From a bacterium (GTDB lineage: Bacteria > Fidelibacterota > Marinisomatia > Marinisomatales > JAHJCW01): 64,000 nt of DNA. Below the pieces are notes generated by a model. It saw nothing but the letters and a program-made list of their open reading frames with translations, was not told the origin of the DNA and did not search any database. Below, one piece after another: positions 46,813 through 58,339 of this stretch; positions within the stretch are counted from its first letter, which is position 1; every line of letters begins with the position of its first letter. The stretch is from contig JANQGY010000008.1 of the NCBI GenBank assembly GCA_028282845.1, positions 1-64,000 of the forward strand, written 5' to 3'. Both the position numbers and the translations under genes were made by a program.

Positions 46813-47280
46813 TTACTCCTTAAAATTTATTTCCGACCACTTAGACCGGTTATCGTTATTAATAACTTCATCATGTACAGTTCTTAATCCTTCCTTTTGC
46901 CCTTTCCAAGTTAACAACTTGAGGGCATCTTCGAAAGTAACCCATTTATATTCACAATGTTCTTTGGATAATTTAACCTCCTCGTCTGATACTTCAATGC
47001 CGAAAATAGGAACTATGTGAATCAAATCTCTCTTAGCTTCATAAAAACTTGCCACATGATCTGCGGCAAATAATTTCAGCGGTTCTTTACCGGTTTCCTC
47101 TTTTAATTCTCTTAGCACGGTTTGCCAAGCCGTTTCTCCTGCTTCGATTTTGCCGGCAACACCTTGCCATAGGTGCTCATAATGCTTACCGCTACTGCGC
47201 TTCAACATCAAATACAACGGCCCATTTTCGGTCATCCGATAAATATATGAATCAACTTGTTTTACTTTCACATCAGTCAT
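46813..47280 (-). CDS. Nudix hydrolase
   Basis: 155 residues. The Nudix box reads GKIEAGETAWQTVLRELKEE followed by TG, fitting G-x5-E-x7-R-E-U-x-E-E-x-G-U. The overall layout (SYIYRMTENGPLYLMLKRS, HCEYKWVTFEDALKLL) resembles NudB-type dihydroneopterin triphosphate/dATP pyrophosphatases. Substrate not determined. If dihydroneopterin triphosphate, it could connect with pterin use by the phenylalanine hydroxylase at 59.8 kb, but that is speculative. Confidence 0.87.
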   Translation of the reverse strand: MTDVKVKQVDSYIYRMTENGPLYLMLKRSSGKHYEHLWQGVAGKIEAGETAWQTVLRELKEETGKEPLKLFAADHVASFYEAKRDLIHIVPIFGIEVSDEEVKLSKEHCEYKWVTFEDALKLLTWKGQKEGLRTVHDEVINNDNRSKWSEINFKE

Positions 47281-47282
47281 TT

Positions 47283-48407
<1,125 letters not shown>

Positions 48408-48416
48408 TTAACTAGT

Positions 48417-48449
48417 AAACCTTCAAGGTTTTGAAAACCTTGAAGGTTT
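48417..48449. repeat. REP palindrome, copy A (3' side of RAYT gene)
   Basis: 33-nt perfect palindrome with arm AAACCTTCAAGGTTTT and a central G. It is base-for-base identical to the copy at 49072-49104 on the other side of the RAYT gene. Confidence 0.9.
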
Positions 48450-48507
48450 CATGTACTCTAAAATCAACCAAGTCTCTAAATCCTTCAGGGTTTCCGCCAT
48501 TTCATTA

Positions 48508-48540
48508 AAACCCTCAAGGTTTGTTAAACCTTGAGGGTTT
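48508..48540. repeat. REP palindrome, variant copy B
   Basis: 33-nt palindrome with 15-nt arms (AAACCCTCAAGGTTT) around GTT. It lies 3 nt past the RAYT stop codon. The third cytosine of the arm is matched by a compensating G in the other arm. Confidence 0.88.
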
Positions 48541-48543
48541 CTC

Positions 48544-49064
48544 TCATTTTCTAAATTTATTATAATCAAAATCATCTTCACCTAATAAAAACTCTTGAAT
48601 ATGTTCTTTTGAATCAAAATAAAAACAAATTTCTTCCTTAGATATCAAATTATTATTCCTATACCCTAGATAATCTTTTGCAGATGAGAATTCCCATTCT
48701 TCAGGTTTAGATACTAGTTTAGCCCATACAGGATTCAACAAAATATATTTGAACAACCATATAAAATAATTTTCTTTTTTGTGCGACCACCAAATAGAAC
48801 GCCGGTCCTATTATATTTTTTATTAATTGCTTTTGTGTACGAATTTGTCAAATCACCAATCATATATCCAATTGAATCCTGATTTGAAGACTCTTTTACA
48901 AATAAATGAAAATGATTTGGCATTAAACAATAACAAAGAATACTAATGTCATATTTGTCCTTACATTTTTTCAATCTATCAAGAAAAAATATATAATTAT
49001 CCTTTTCATAGTATATATTTGCACCATTCACTCCGCGATTGAAAAGATGAAAATAACTTTTCAT
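48544..49064 (-). CDS. REP-associated tyrosine transposase (RAYT), two frames joined at a slippery site
   Basis: IS200-like Y1 transposase. From ATG 49064: MKSYFHLFNRG, HUH motif MPNHFHLFVKE (H51, H53), then SYTKAINKKYNRTGVLFGGR with nucleophile candidates Y76 and Y84. This frame ends at 48735 after an unrelated tail. The family C-terminus (NYFIWLFKYILLNPVWAKL, then EEWEFSSAKDYLGY) continues in the -1 frame to 48544. At 48780-48774 the zero frame reads A-AAA-AAG, a canonical -1 slippery heptamer; slipping there fuses the parts into about 173 residues, normal RAYT length. It is either programmed frameshifting or a one-base loss in the A run (pseudogene). REP palindromes lie 7 nt before the start and 3 nt after the stop. 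Confidence 0.85.
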
Positions 49065-49071
49065 ATCATCC

Positions 49072-49104
49072 AAACCTTCAAGGTTTTGAAAACCTTGAAG
49101 GTTT
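49072..49104. repeat. REP palindrome, copy C (5' side of RAYT gene)
   Basis: Identical 33-nt palindrome to 48417-48449, 7 nt upstream of the RAYT ATG. It separates the RAYT gene from radA, which ends at 49127. Confidence 0.9.
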
Positions 49105-49126
49105 TCATCACGTACATTATTGTTCA

Positions 49127-50485
49127 TTATGGAAATAAGAGATCAAATGCCTGTCGAACCGAGTCAATTTTCTGCAGTTTAATCTTGGATACCAAGCCGG
49201 TTTTGTTCTTAATTCCATATTTTGGAATTATGGCAGTGGTAAAACCAAGGGATTCTGACTCTTTTAGACGTTTTTCCAACTGGCTAACCGAGCGTACTTC
49301 ACCGGCTAAACCGACTTCACCGATCAATACTACATCATTTGAAATTGATTTATCTAACGCACTTGATGCCACAGCTCCTATAACGGAAAGATCTGCTGCC
49401 GGATCGTCAATCTTTAAACCGCCAACCAAGTTCACAAAAGTATCTTTAGCGCCCATGGGAACTTTAATTCTTTTTTCTAAAACTGCGATTAACATTGAAA
49501 GTCGGCGTAAATCAAATCCATTCACATTGCGCTGCGGTGTACCGAAACTTGCGTTGGAGACTAAGGCTTGCACTTCAACTAAAATTGGTCTTGTTCCTTC
49601 GAGTGAAGGGAATATCGCGGATCCCGCGACATCCAGGGAACGTTCTTTTAAAAATAACTCGGATGGATTCTCTATTTCAATTAAACCGTTTGATTGCATT
49701 TGAAAAATGCCTACCTCGTTTGTAGCGCCAAACCGATTTTTCACAGACCGCAAAATGCGATGGTTATATCGATCATCGCCTTCCAAATAGAGGACAGTGT
49801 CAACCATGTGTTCTAACATCCGCGGCCCGGCGATAATACCCTCTTTGGTAACATGACCGATCAAGATTATGGTAACGCCTTTTTCCTTACAAATTTGGAG
49901 TAATTGTTGTCCGGACTCCCTAATCTGACCAACCGATCCGGGTAACGAATCAATCATATCACTATAGACAGTTTGGATAGAATCAATTATTATTATAGTA
50001 GGACTCTGCTGTTCAATCAGTTGAATAATCCCTTCAATCTGATTCTCACCGGAAAGCATCAATTTGTCTGAATCAACTTTTAACCTTTCAGCACGCATTG
50101 CGATTTGAGCATCGCTTTCTTCAGCGGAAATATATAACGCTGATTCCTTAACCTTGCCTACAATTTGCAGAGCCAGGGTTGATTTACCAATCCCCGGATT
50201 ACCGCCCAACAAAACCAACGAACCCGGCAGCAAACCCCCACCCAAAACACGATCCATTTCTTTAATATTGGATTTTATTCGATTATGATGAGAAGATTTG
50301 GCTATATCTTTCAGGCGGGTTGGATCAGCAACACTAATACTTTGACCTGATCGTTTACCTTTTTTCACTTTATATTCAGCAAGCGTTCCCCATTCCTTAC
50401 ATGACGGGCACTGGCCATACCATTTTGGATAATCCGTTCCACAATTGGAACACAGAAAAACCGCACTACTCCCTTTTTTGCTCAT
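49127..50485 (-). CDS. radA: DNA repair protein RadA
   Basis: 452 residues. An N-terminal zinc finger (CSNCGTDYPKWYGQCPSCKEW) precedes a RecA-like ATPase with Walker A GGNPGIGKSTL. The RadA-specific KNRFG motif appears as VKNRFGATNEVG. The C-terminal Lon-like domain begins after LEGTRPILVEVQALV. It processes branched recombination intermediates. Four nucleotides separate it from the upstream large gene. Confidence 0.96.
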   Translation of the reverse strand: MSKKGSSAVFLCSNCGTDYPKWYGQCPSCKEWGTLAEYKVKKGKRSGQSISVADPTRLKDIAKSSHHNRIKSNIKEMDRVLGGGLLPGSLVLLGGNPGIGKSTLALQIVGKVKESALYISAEESDAQIAMRAERLKVDSDKLMLSGENQIEGIIQLIEQQSPTIIIIDSIQTVYSDMIDSLPGSVGQIRESGQQLLQICKEKGVTIILIGHVTKEGIIAGPRMLEHMVDTVLYLEGDDRYNHRILRSVKNRFGATNEVGIFQMQSNGLIEIENPSELFLKERSLDVAGSAIFPSLEGTRPILVEVQALVSNASFGTPQRNVNGFDLRRLSMLIAVLEKRIKVPMGAKDTFVNLVGGLKIDDPAADLSVIGAVASSALDKSISNDVVLIGEVGLAGEVRSVSQLEKRLKESESLGFTTAIIPKYGIKNKTGLVSKIKLQKIDSVRQAFDLLFP

Positions 50486-50488
50486 TGG

Positions 50489-53400
50489 TTACCAGTCAGA
50501 ACCAAGGGAAATATAATACTGTGGACGAGACGTATTTCTCCTTTCGTAATGATCCCAAGCGACATCAAATCTTACTAAAAAATATCCCAGATTAATTTTA
50601 GCCCCCAACCCGAATGTCTTTATAGCGGGACTGGAATAATCCGGTAACTCACCATATTTGTCGGCAAATACTTGATCATCGGAGAATTCATCGAAATCAT
50701 CCCAAGCCGCACCAATATCAAAAAAAGCATGACCCTGTATATTTCCGAATATGACTTTTAAAGGAAAGCCCAACGCCAAATACCGAATAAATGGAAAGCG
50801 GAGCTCAAAATTTGCCATAGCAACGTTTGTTCCAACCCGTTCAGCATAGCGGGCACCGCGCACCGGCATTGCATAATTTGTAAAATATATATCTTTTAAG
50901 ATGGTTTCTTGGCCTGTGGCCAATACTTCGTACGAAAATTGCGAATTATCTTTTGCACCATCAGTCTCCCCAAAGCCAAATAACCATACCGGCAATCCGC
51001 CTAAGAAATATTTTTGAGCATCTCTGCCAAAACTGGAACCGACCTTCAGTCTTGCTGCGACTGTATAATATCTGCCGAATCGGAAATATTTCCTGGCATC
51101 ATATTGAATTGTCTGAAACTGTATTCCATCCGAACCAACCGACGGACTACCGTAAAAACTTAGCTCATGCCTAAAACCATCAACAGGTCCTGTATATCCC
51201 CAGGAAGCGTTATCATACACCCAACTAAACATCGGCAATATTGCATCTAATTTTGTGGAAAAAACATCAATGTATTCTCCCGTATAATAATCCTGAAACC
51301 ACTCATTATACGATAAACGATAATAAGATAATCCTAAATCTATTCTGCTAAAGCGATTAAATGGTCGTGAGGCAAAACCGCTTAATCCGTATCTCCTCAA
51401 GCGAGCAAGACCATAATAACTTGTGGTGTAAAAATCCGCAGTTTGCGAGGCCGCTAAATAGTAATCGGTCCGATTTTTTAAATAAGCATAGGATAATATA
51501 TAATCACTATTTTCAAGGGTTAGCTGCATCTCAGTTCCAACATAGATTTGATGATCGCCTAACACATCGCTCCATAAGAAATAGGTCATTCCTTGGGCAC
51601 CGAATATATTATCAAAAGCCAAATTGCCACTTACCATATCCAAAGTAAATCTTGTTTTATAATGTTGCGGAATGTAGCCATCAGTAGAAAGTACCCTATC
51701 AAATGTATCTATTTGAGATTCCTGCCCATCAACCAATACTTCATTGAAATTTGAATATTGATCGCTGAAAATGAATTTTGAAAAATCACCTGCCTCTTCG
51801 ACTTCTTCCTCTTGGCGTAATTTATCACGTCGCAGATCAGCCAATGATTCATCGGCGGTTTTTTTGTTGGTTAAGAAGTTTGTGACAGGTACTTCTTTTG
51901 CCTTCATCGCTAATGGATTTGTAATACTAAAAATATCCCAACCGCGTTTATCGTAACCACTAAATATCAGGGTTCTATCATCTTTGGATAAACTTAATTG
52001 CTGTATTCCGGTTAATATATTTGTTATCGGATATGATTCTTCAAGTTCATAATCATAAATATGAATATTCCAAACACCGTTTTGATCCGCAGTATATAAT
52101 AATTTATTTTCAGTGTGGGACCATGCCGGATAATTTTCATTATAATCGGTATTCGTTATACGATCTATTTCTTTAGTATTTATATTGATCGTAAACAGAT
52201 CTGTTTGTGAATAATCGTGGTCATAAATTTTAAACGTATCAACCAACGAATCGGTGGTTAAGTAATCACCCCGATCGGAAACAAATGTTACAAAATGACC
52301 GTCAGGACTCCAGACCGGTTCCGAATCAGAGAAAATGTCTTCGGTTAGATTGATCATCTCCTTTGTTTCTATATCCATTAAATAGATGTCACTGGATTTG
52401 CCTTGATTACCCACAAATGCTAATTTTTTACCATCAGGACTCCAAGCGGCTGTGAACAAACCATCCATTTCAAAAGAGATTGTTTCGTAATCGCCTGATT
52501 CAACATCTATTAAATGGAAAGCATCCAATCCGCCCGCTTTAGCAGCGATAACTATCCTGCGACTGTCAGGCGACCAGGATATGCCCGGCTGTAACCACTT
52601 AAGTTCTTCAAAATTCATTGTCCGGTTACCTTTAACAATCCGTTTTAGCTGCTTCCCTGTCAGCGCATCAATCAAATATATATCGGCATACATTGATCTG
52701 TCAGACAGAATTGCTATTTTACTGCCATCGGGAGAGATTACAGGAGAGATATTATAAAAATTCTTTAATTTTTCATGATCGGTTAATTGTTTGGCTATGT
52801 CATCAATCGCATCTCGTCCCGTAATATCCGGCCAATATTCCTTCTTTACATACTCCTGCCATTGCTCGGTTAAATCTTTGAAATTCATACCAAGTGCGTT
52901 CTCCCAGCCTTTTTCGGCATTCTGCGCTTTTTTCATTGCAATATAAATTTCACCGACTTTTTCGCGGCCATATTTCTCAGCTACAAACCGCCAAACCGAT
53001 TGCCCGCCTTTGTATGCCATATAATATTCTAATTCTTTTACGCTCGGGATATAATCGTTCACAGTCATATCTCTGATCACCATATCCGACTTGGTATCCC
53101 AATTAAGCGATAAATATTCGGCGATGCCTTCATTTACCCATAGCGGTAATCTTAATAATTGAGCACCTGATATAACACTTTGTGCATTACCTCCGTAAAC
53201 CATGTCATTGACAACCGCATGTACTAATTCGTGATGTAACACATGTCGGAATTGTTCGTAAGACCCTTCAAAGGGTAGAACTACCCGGTTTTTAAACAAT
53301 TCCGTCACACCGCCAATTCCTTCCGACATATAACTATACACTACATTAGTCTGTTGAAAATCTTTATGCGAGTTGTAAACTATAATCGAAACCGTCTTCT

Positions 53401-53644
53401 TTAGATTCCACCTAAAATGTTTAGAAATTTGTTCATAAGCATCTTCGGCAACCTTAGCAGCAAATTCCGCAAGTTCAAGATCATCCGTATAATAATATAT
53501 ATCAAAATGGGGAGTTTTTATGAACTTCCAATCAAACGTTTCATATTGGACCTTGTTCTGTCCAAAAGATTGTCCCAAAACGATTTGGGAACAGATAATT
53601 AATAATAAACTTATATATTTTATTGAATTAATAAATTTTCTCAT
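50489..53644 (-). CDS. Peptidase MA-like / PD40 propeller / outer-membrane barrel protein
   Basis: 1051 residues. A signal peptide (YISLLLIICSQIVLGQ) is followed by a gluzincin metallopeptidase domain (about 35-270) with HHELVHAVVND and the downstream glutamate in WVNEGIAEYLSL. PD40/TolB-like blades follow (ISPDGSKIAILSDR, WSPDGKKLAFVGNQG, WSPDGHFVTFVSDRG; about 300-600). The last 350 residues alternate aromatic strands ending in YISLGSDW, like BamA-type surface-antigen barrels. The zinc ligands are intact, so it may be a cell-tethered protease. The order of domains is seen; topology is inferred. Confidence 0.82.
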   Translation of the reverse strand: MRKFINSIKYISLLLIICSQIVLGQSFGQNKVQYETFDWKFIKTPHFDIYYYTDDLELAEFAAKVAEDAYEQISKHFRWNLKKTVSIIVYNSHKDFQQTNVVYSYMSEGIGGVTELFKNRVVLPFEGSYEQFRHVLHHELVHAVVNDMVYGGNAQSVISGAQLLRLPLWVNEGIAEYLSLNWDTKSDMVIRDMTVNDYIPSVKELEYYMAYKGGQSVWRFVAEKYGREKVGEIYIAMKKAQNAEKGWENALGMNFKDLTEQWQEYVKKEYWPDITGRDAIDDIAKQLTDHEKLKNFYNISPVISPDGSKIAILSDRSMYADIYLIDALTGKQLKRIVKGNRTMNFEELKWLQPGISWSPDSRRIVIAAKAGGLDAFHLIDVESGDYETISFEMDGLFTAAWSPDGKKLAFVGNQGKSSDIYLMDIETKEMINLTEDIFSDSEPVWSPDGHFVTFVSDRGDYLTTDSLVDTFKIYDHDYSQTDLFTININTKEIDRITNTDYNENYPAWSHTENKLLYTADQNGVWNIHIYDYELEESYPITNILTGIQQLSLSKDDRTLIFSGYDKRGWDIFSITNPLAMKAKEVPVTNFLTNKKTADESLADLRRDKLRQEEEVEEAGDFSKFIFSDQYSNFNEVLVDGQESQIDTFDRVLSTDGYIPQHYKTRFTLDMVSGNLAFDNIFGAQGMTYFLWSDVLGDHQIYVGTEMQLTLENSDYILSYAYLKNRTDYYLAASQTADFYTTSYYGLARLRRYGLSGFASRPFNRFSRIDLGLSYYRLSYNEWFQDYYTGEYIDVFSTKLDAILPMFSWVYDNASWGYTGPVDGFRHELSFYGSPSVGSDGIQFQTIQYDARKYFRFGRYYTVAARLKVGSSFGRDAQKYFLGGLPVWLFGFGETDGAKDNSQFSYEVLATGQETILKDIYFTNYAMPVRGARYAERVGTNVAMANFELRFPFIRYLALGFPLKVIFGNIQGHAFFDIGAAWDDFDEFSDDQVFADKYGELPDYSSPAIKTFGLGAKINLGYFLVRFDVAWDHYERRNTSRPQYYISLGSDW

Positions 53645-53761
53645 ATTGTAAATTAATTAGACACTTCCAAAATTGATAGTTTAAAAGCAATTGTTGTCAT
53701 TAAGCCGATAATAACAACATTTTAATTGCCTATCACTATATAGAAAAGTAAATTTTTCTTT

Positions 53762-54493
53762 ATGCAGCTACCAATATATTTTATTTCTGACATTCATTTA
53801 CTTCTCCAAACCTCTAATAATGAAGACGCCAAAAAAGAAAAATTGTTCCTATTTCTGGATAAGGTAAAAAAAAGTCAGGGTACTTTAATCATAAACGGAG
53901 ACCTTTTTGATTTTTATTTTGAGTACAAGCATGTTATCCCGAAAATATACTTCGATGTTTATATGGCAATCTCAAAACTGACAGAATCCGGTGTAGCAAT
54001 TCATTATCTGCTTGGCAACCACGACTATTGGACAATGGACTTTATATCCGAAACCCTTAATATGACCGTTCATAAAGATGATATTGATTTTGAAATAAAT
54101 AATAAAAAATTTCATATAACGCACGGCGATGGTTTGTTGTCATGGGAACGCGGCTATCGCTTCGTAAAGAAAATATTGCATAGCCGGTTAACTATTTGGC
54201 TGTTCAGATGGTTGCACCCGACGCTTGGATACGGTATAGCCGAATGGGTCGCAAGTCGTAGCAGACATTTTGAACATAGCAAAGAGCACAATGACAAGGT
54301 TCGTAAGGAACTAATCCGAATTGCGACACCAATTATTGAATCCGGTGTTGATTATTTTATTACCGGTCATTACCATCAACACACCGATGAAAAAATCGGA
54401 AACGGCAGATTGGTAATTCTTGGGGAATGGATAAAAACTTTCTCTTATGCCGTGTTCGATGGTCAGGGATTAGAGTTAAAAAAGTTTATGTAG
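53762..54493 (+). CDS. lpxH: UDP-2,3-diacylglucosamine diphosphatase-like phosphoesterase
   Basis: 243 residues. Calcineurin-like metal motifs in order: FISDIHLL, GDLFDFYF, LLGNHDYW, THGDGLL and GHYHQHTD. Sequence around WLFRWLHPTLGYGIAEWVAS fits LpxH, which releases lipid X from UDP-diacylglucosamine in lipid A synthesis. With a Kdo-kinase-like gene 0.5 kb downstream it supports an LPS-bearing outer membrane. Confidence 0.87.
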   Translation: MQLPIYFISDIHLLLQTSNNEDAKKEKLFLFLDKVKKSQGTLIINGDLFDFYFEYKHVIPKIYFDVYMAISKLTESGVAIHYLLGNHDYWTMDFISETLNMTVHKDDIDFEINNKKFHITHGDGLLSWERGYRFVKKILHSRLTIWLFRWLHPTLGYGIAEWVASRSRHFEHSKEHNDKVRKELIRIATPIIESGVDYFITGHYHQHTDEKIGNGRLVILGEWIKTFSYAVFDGQGLELKKFM

Positions 54494-54497
54494 ATTG

Positions 54498-54989
54498 ATG
54501 GTTGAACTACGCTTACAAAAAGTCAGCGATGCTGAAAGATTCTTCGAGATTTTGAATAATCCTAATTTCATTTATTTTGATGTGCAGCCGGCAACGATCG
54601 AAGACGAAGTTGCCTGGTTAGAACAAAATGCCCAAAGAATGAAAGATAACACACAATGGAATTATACTATACTTTATGATGAGGCAATTGTCGGAGCAAT
54701 TGGAGTACAAATCAATTACCATCGCAATTACATTGGCGAGATCGGGTATTTCATAGATGAAAAATATTGGAACTTGGGAATTGCAACTCAGGCAGTAAAA
54801 CTGATTGAAGAAATATGCCGAAATGAACTAAAGCTTACTCGAATTGAAATAGCAATGTTATTGGAAAATTCAGCCAGTGAGCGGGTAGCGTTCAAAAATA
54901 ATTATCTTAAAGAAGGAATTCAACGCAAACTAATCAAAGGTAAAGACGGACAAATGAAAGATTGTTATTTGTATGCTAAGGTCTTCTAA
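54498..54989 (+). CDS. GNAT-family N-acetyltransferase (RimJ/RimL type)
   Basis: 163 residues from ATG 54498, 4 nt after lpxH; a TTG codon just before is less likely. Acetyl-CoA loop GEIGYFIDEKYWNLGIATQAVK is of the RimJ/RimL type. The acceptor is unknown. It lies between two lipid-A/LPS genes with short gaps, so a sugar amine is possible. Confidence 0.84.
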   Translation: MVELRLQKVSDAERFFEILNNPNFIYFDVQPATIEDEVAWLEQNAQRMKDNTQWNYTILYDEAIVGAIGVQINYHRNYIGEIGYFIDEKYWNLGIATQAVKLIEEICRNELKLTRIEIAMLLENSASERVAFKNNYLKEGIQRKLIKGKDGQMKDCYLYAKVF

Positions 54990-55000
54990 CCGAACTTATT

Positions 55001-55774
55001 ATGCCATTCAGCATTTTAACAGAGCAATCTCTGGGTACATTGCCAAAACCTTATTCCGTATCCGATATTCTCAAGCTCACTAAAAACTCTACAGCTATTC
55101 TAAAAATATTTGATACCAATCCAAACTTGGTCGCTTTGTTAGATTCGGATGAAGGCAAGATTGTATTGAAACGTTTCGGGTGGCGCAATCCTTTACACTT
55201 TTACATAAGTCCATTTAAATATAGCAGAGCAAGGATGAGTTGGGAAACCTCACAGACTTTGGATTCAGCAGGTATTACTCCCAAGCCTCTATTTGTACAT
55301 ACTAAAAAGAAACTTGGTTTCAAATATCAGAATTTCTTTATTACCAAAGCAATTGAACCTCATGTGAAATTCCGTAAATTTCTTAAGGAAGAAAGGAATA
55401 TCAAAAATATTACTAGTGCTATACAAAATTTAGCAGTGGCAATTGCTAAAATGCATTCTTTGGGTATTTATCACCGAGATTTAACAACCGGTAATTTTCT
55501 AATTGATAAGCAATTAAATGTATATATAGTAGATCTGAATCGAGCGCGGAATGTTGTAGTTCTTACAATTCGGCAATGCTTAAAAGATCTTTCAAAAATA
55601 TATTTTGAAAAACAATCCGTTCTGCCGCAAAGTGAATTAGCCGATTATTTCTTTAAAAAATATGCGTTACAAAGTGAATTACAATTAGACTGGCTGACCG
55701 GATACTGGAAATACCGTAAAAGATTGATTCGTTACAGGAAAAAACGGTTAAGACTCAGAAAACTGTTCAAATAA
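55001..55774 (+). CDS. LPS (Kdo/WaaP-type) kinase
   Basis: 257 residues. The kinase fold shows a VLKRFGWRNP beta-3 lysine region, the catalytic loop GIYHRDLTTGNFLI (HRD..N) and the metal-binding VYIVDLNRAR in place of DFG, as in Kdo and WaaP kinases. The basic C-terminal helix (KYRKRLIRYRKKRLRLRKLFK) may bind membrane. It probably phosphorylates the LPS inner core. Confidence 0.84.
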   Translation: MPFSILTEQSLGTLPKPYSVSDILKLTKNSTAILKIFDTNPNLVALLDSDEGKIVLKRFGWRNPLHFYISPFKYSRARMSWETSQTLDSAGITPKPLFVHTKKKLGFKYQNFFITKAIEPHVKFRKFLKEERNIKNITSAIQNLAVAIAKMHSLGIYHRDLTTGNFLIDKQLNVYIVDLNRARNVVVLTIRQCLKDLSKIYFEKQSVLPQSELADYFFKKYALQSELQLDWLTGYWKYRKRLIRYRKKRLRLRKLFK

Positions 55775-55876
55775 AATATTTTACCTTCTTTATACGACTG
55801 TATATTACTGCTTCGGCGGTAATTAGACAATAATTCGACTATAATTAATGTGATTTTCATTTAATACTACCAATTT

Positions 55877-55919
55877 TTGCCGCTGTAGAGGCAATTTATT
55901 TATGTTATTTGAATATAAT
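55877..55919 (+). promoter_or_regulatory. hip operon promoter with HipB-like operator
   Basis: TTGCC-N8-GGCAA (55877-55894) has the same arm length and 8-nt spacing as the E. coli HipB operator TATCC-N8-GGATA. A perfect TATAAT (55914-55919) follows, so the operator would cover the -35 region. This fits autorepression by the encoded HipB. Confidence 0.55.
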
Positions 55920-55956
55920 CTTTGACAAATTACACAAATGGAATTAATTTACTGCT

Positions 55957-56199
55957 ATGACAGCAAATAATAATCTATCAGAAATAGTATATTTCCATCG
56001 GAAAAAGGCTGGATTAAGCAGAATCCAACTGGCACAATTAGCCGGTATCGGCAAAACGGTAATATATGATATAGAAAAAGGCAAACAAACCGTTCAGTGG
56101 AAAACCATACAATCAATTTTATATGCCTTAAATATAACCATTGCGTATAAAAGTCCATTGATGGAACTCTATGAAAAAAGCAAAAATAATAATCCATAA
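55957..56199 (+). CDS. hipB: HipB-like XRE antitoxin/repressor
   Basis: 80 residues, essentially one XRE helix-turn-helix: LSEIVYFHRKKAGLSRIQLAQLAGIGKTVIYDIEKGKQTV. It overlaps hipS by 29 nt. In HipBST systems HipB is the DNA-binding autorepressor and the small HipS supplies most neutralisation. Confidence 0.88.
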   Translation: MTANNNLSEIVYFHRKKAGLSRIQLAQLAGIGKTVIYDIEKGKQTVQWKTIQSILYALNITIAYKSPLMELYEKSKNNNP

Positions 56200-56474
56200 A
56201 CAGCCGGCAGGGGTTTTAATTCAATTAGATGACGGCTCTTATAGTTTTCAATATGATGAAAACTATCAAGGAGCGCCAATTGCTTTAACGCTACCTGTCA
56301 GAAGTAATCCATATATTTTTAAAAAATTCCCTCCGTTTTTTGATGGACTGCTTCCGGAGGGGCATCAATTAGAGGGCTTATTAAAACAAAATAAAATTGA
56401 CAGGGATGATTATTTCTCACAGCTACTTGCCGTTGGTGCCGATTTGGTCGGTGCTATAACAGTCGAGAAAATTG

Positions 56475-56482
<8 letters not shown>
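56171..56482 (+). CDS. hipS: HipS-like protein (detached HipA N-terminal domain)
   Basis: 103 residues matching the HipA N-subdomain 1: GSYSFQYDENYQGAPIALTL, FPPFFDGLLPEGHQLEGLL, then DYFSQLLAVGADLVGAITV. In single-chain HipA this domain is fused to the kinase. Here it is a separate gene overlapping both neighbours (29 nt with hipB, 8 nt with hipT). In E. coli O127 the corresponding HipS acts as the antitoxin. Confidence 0.88.

Positions 56483-58339
<1,857 letters not shown>

Noticed and set aside
49065..49127. N-terminal extension of the RAYT frame (VRDENLQGFQNLEG)
   Set aside because: It is translated REP palindrome. The family start is MKSYFHLFNRG at 49064.
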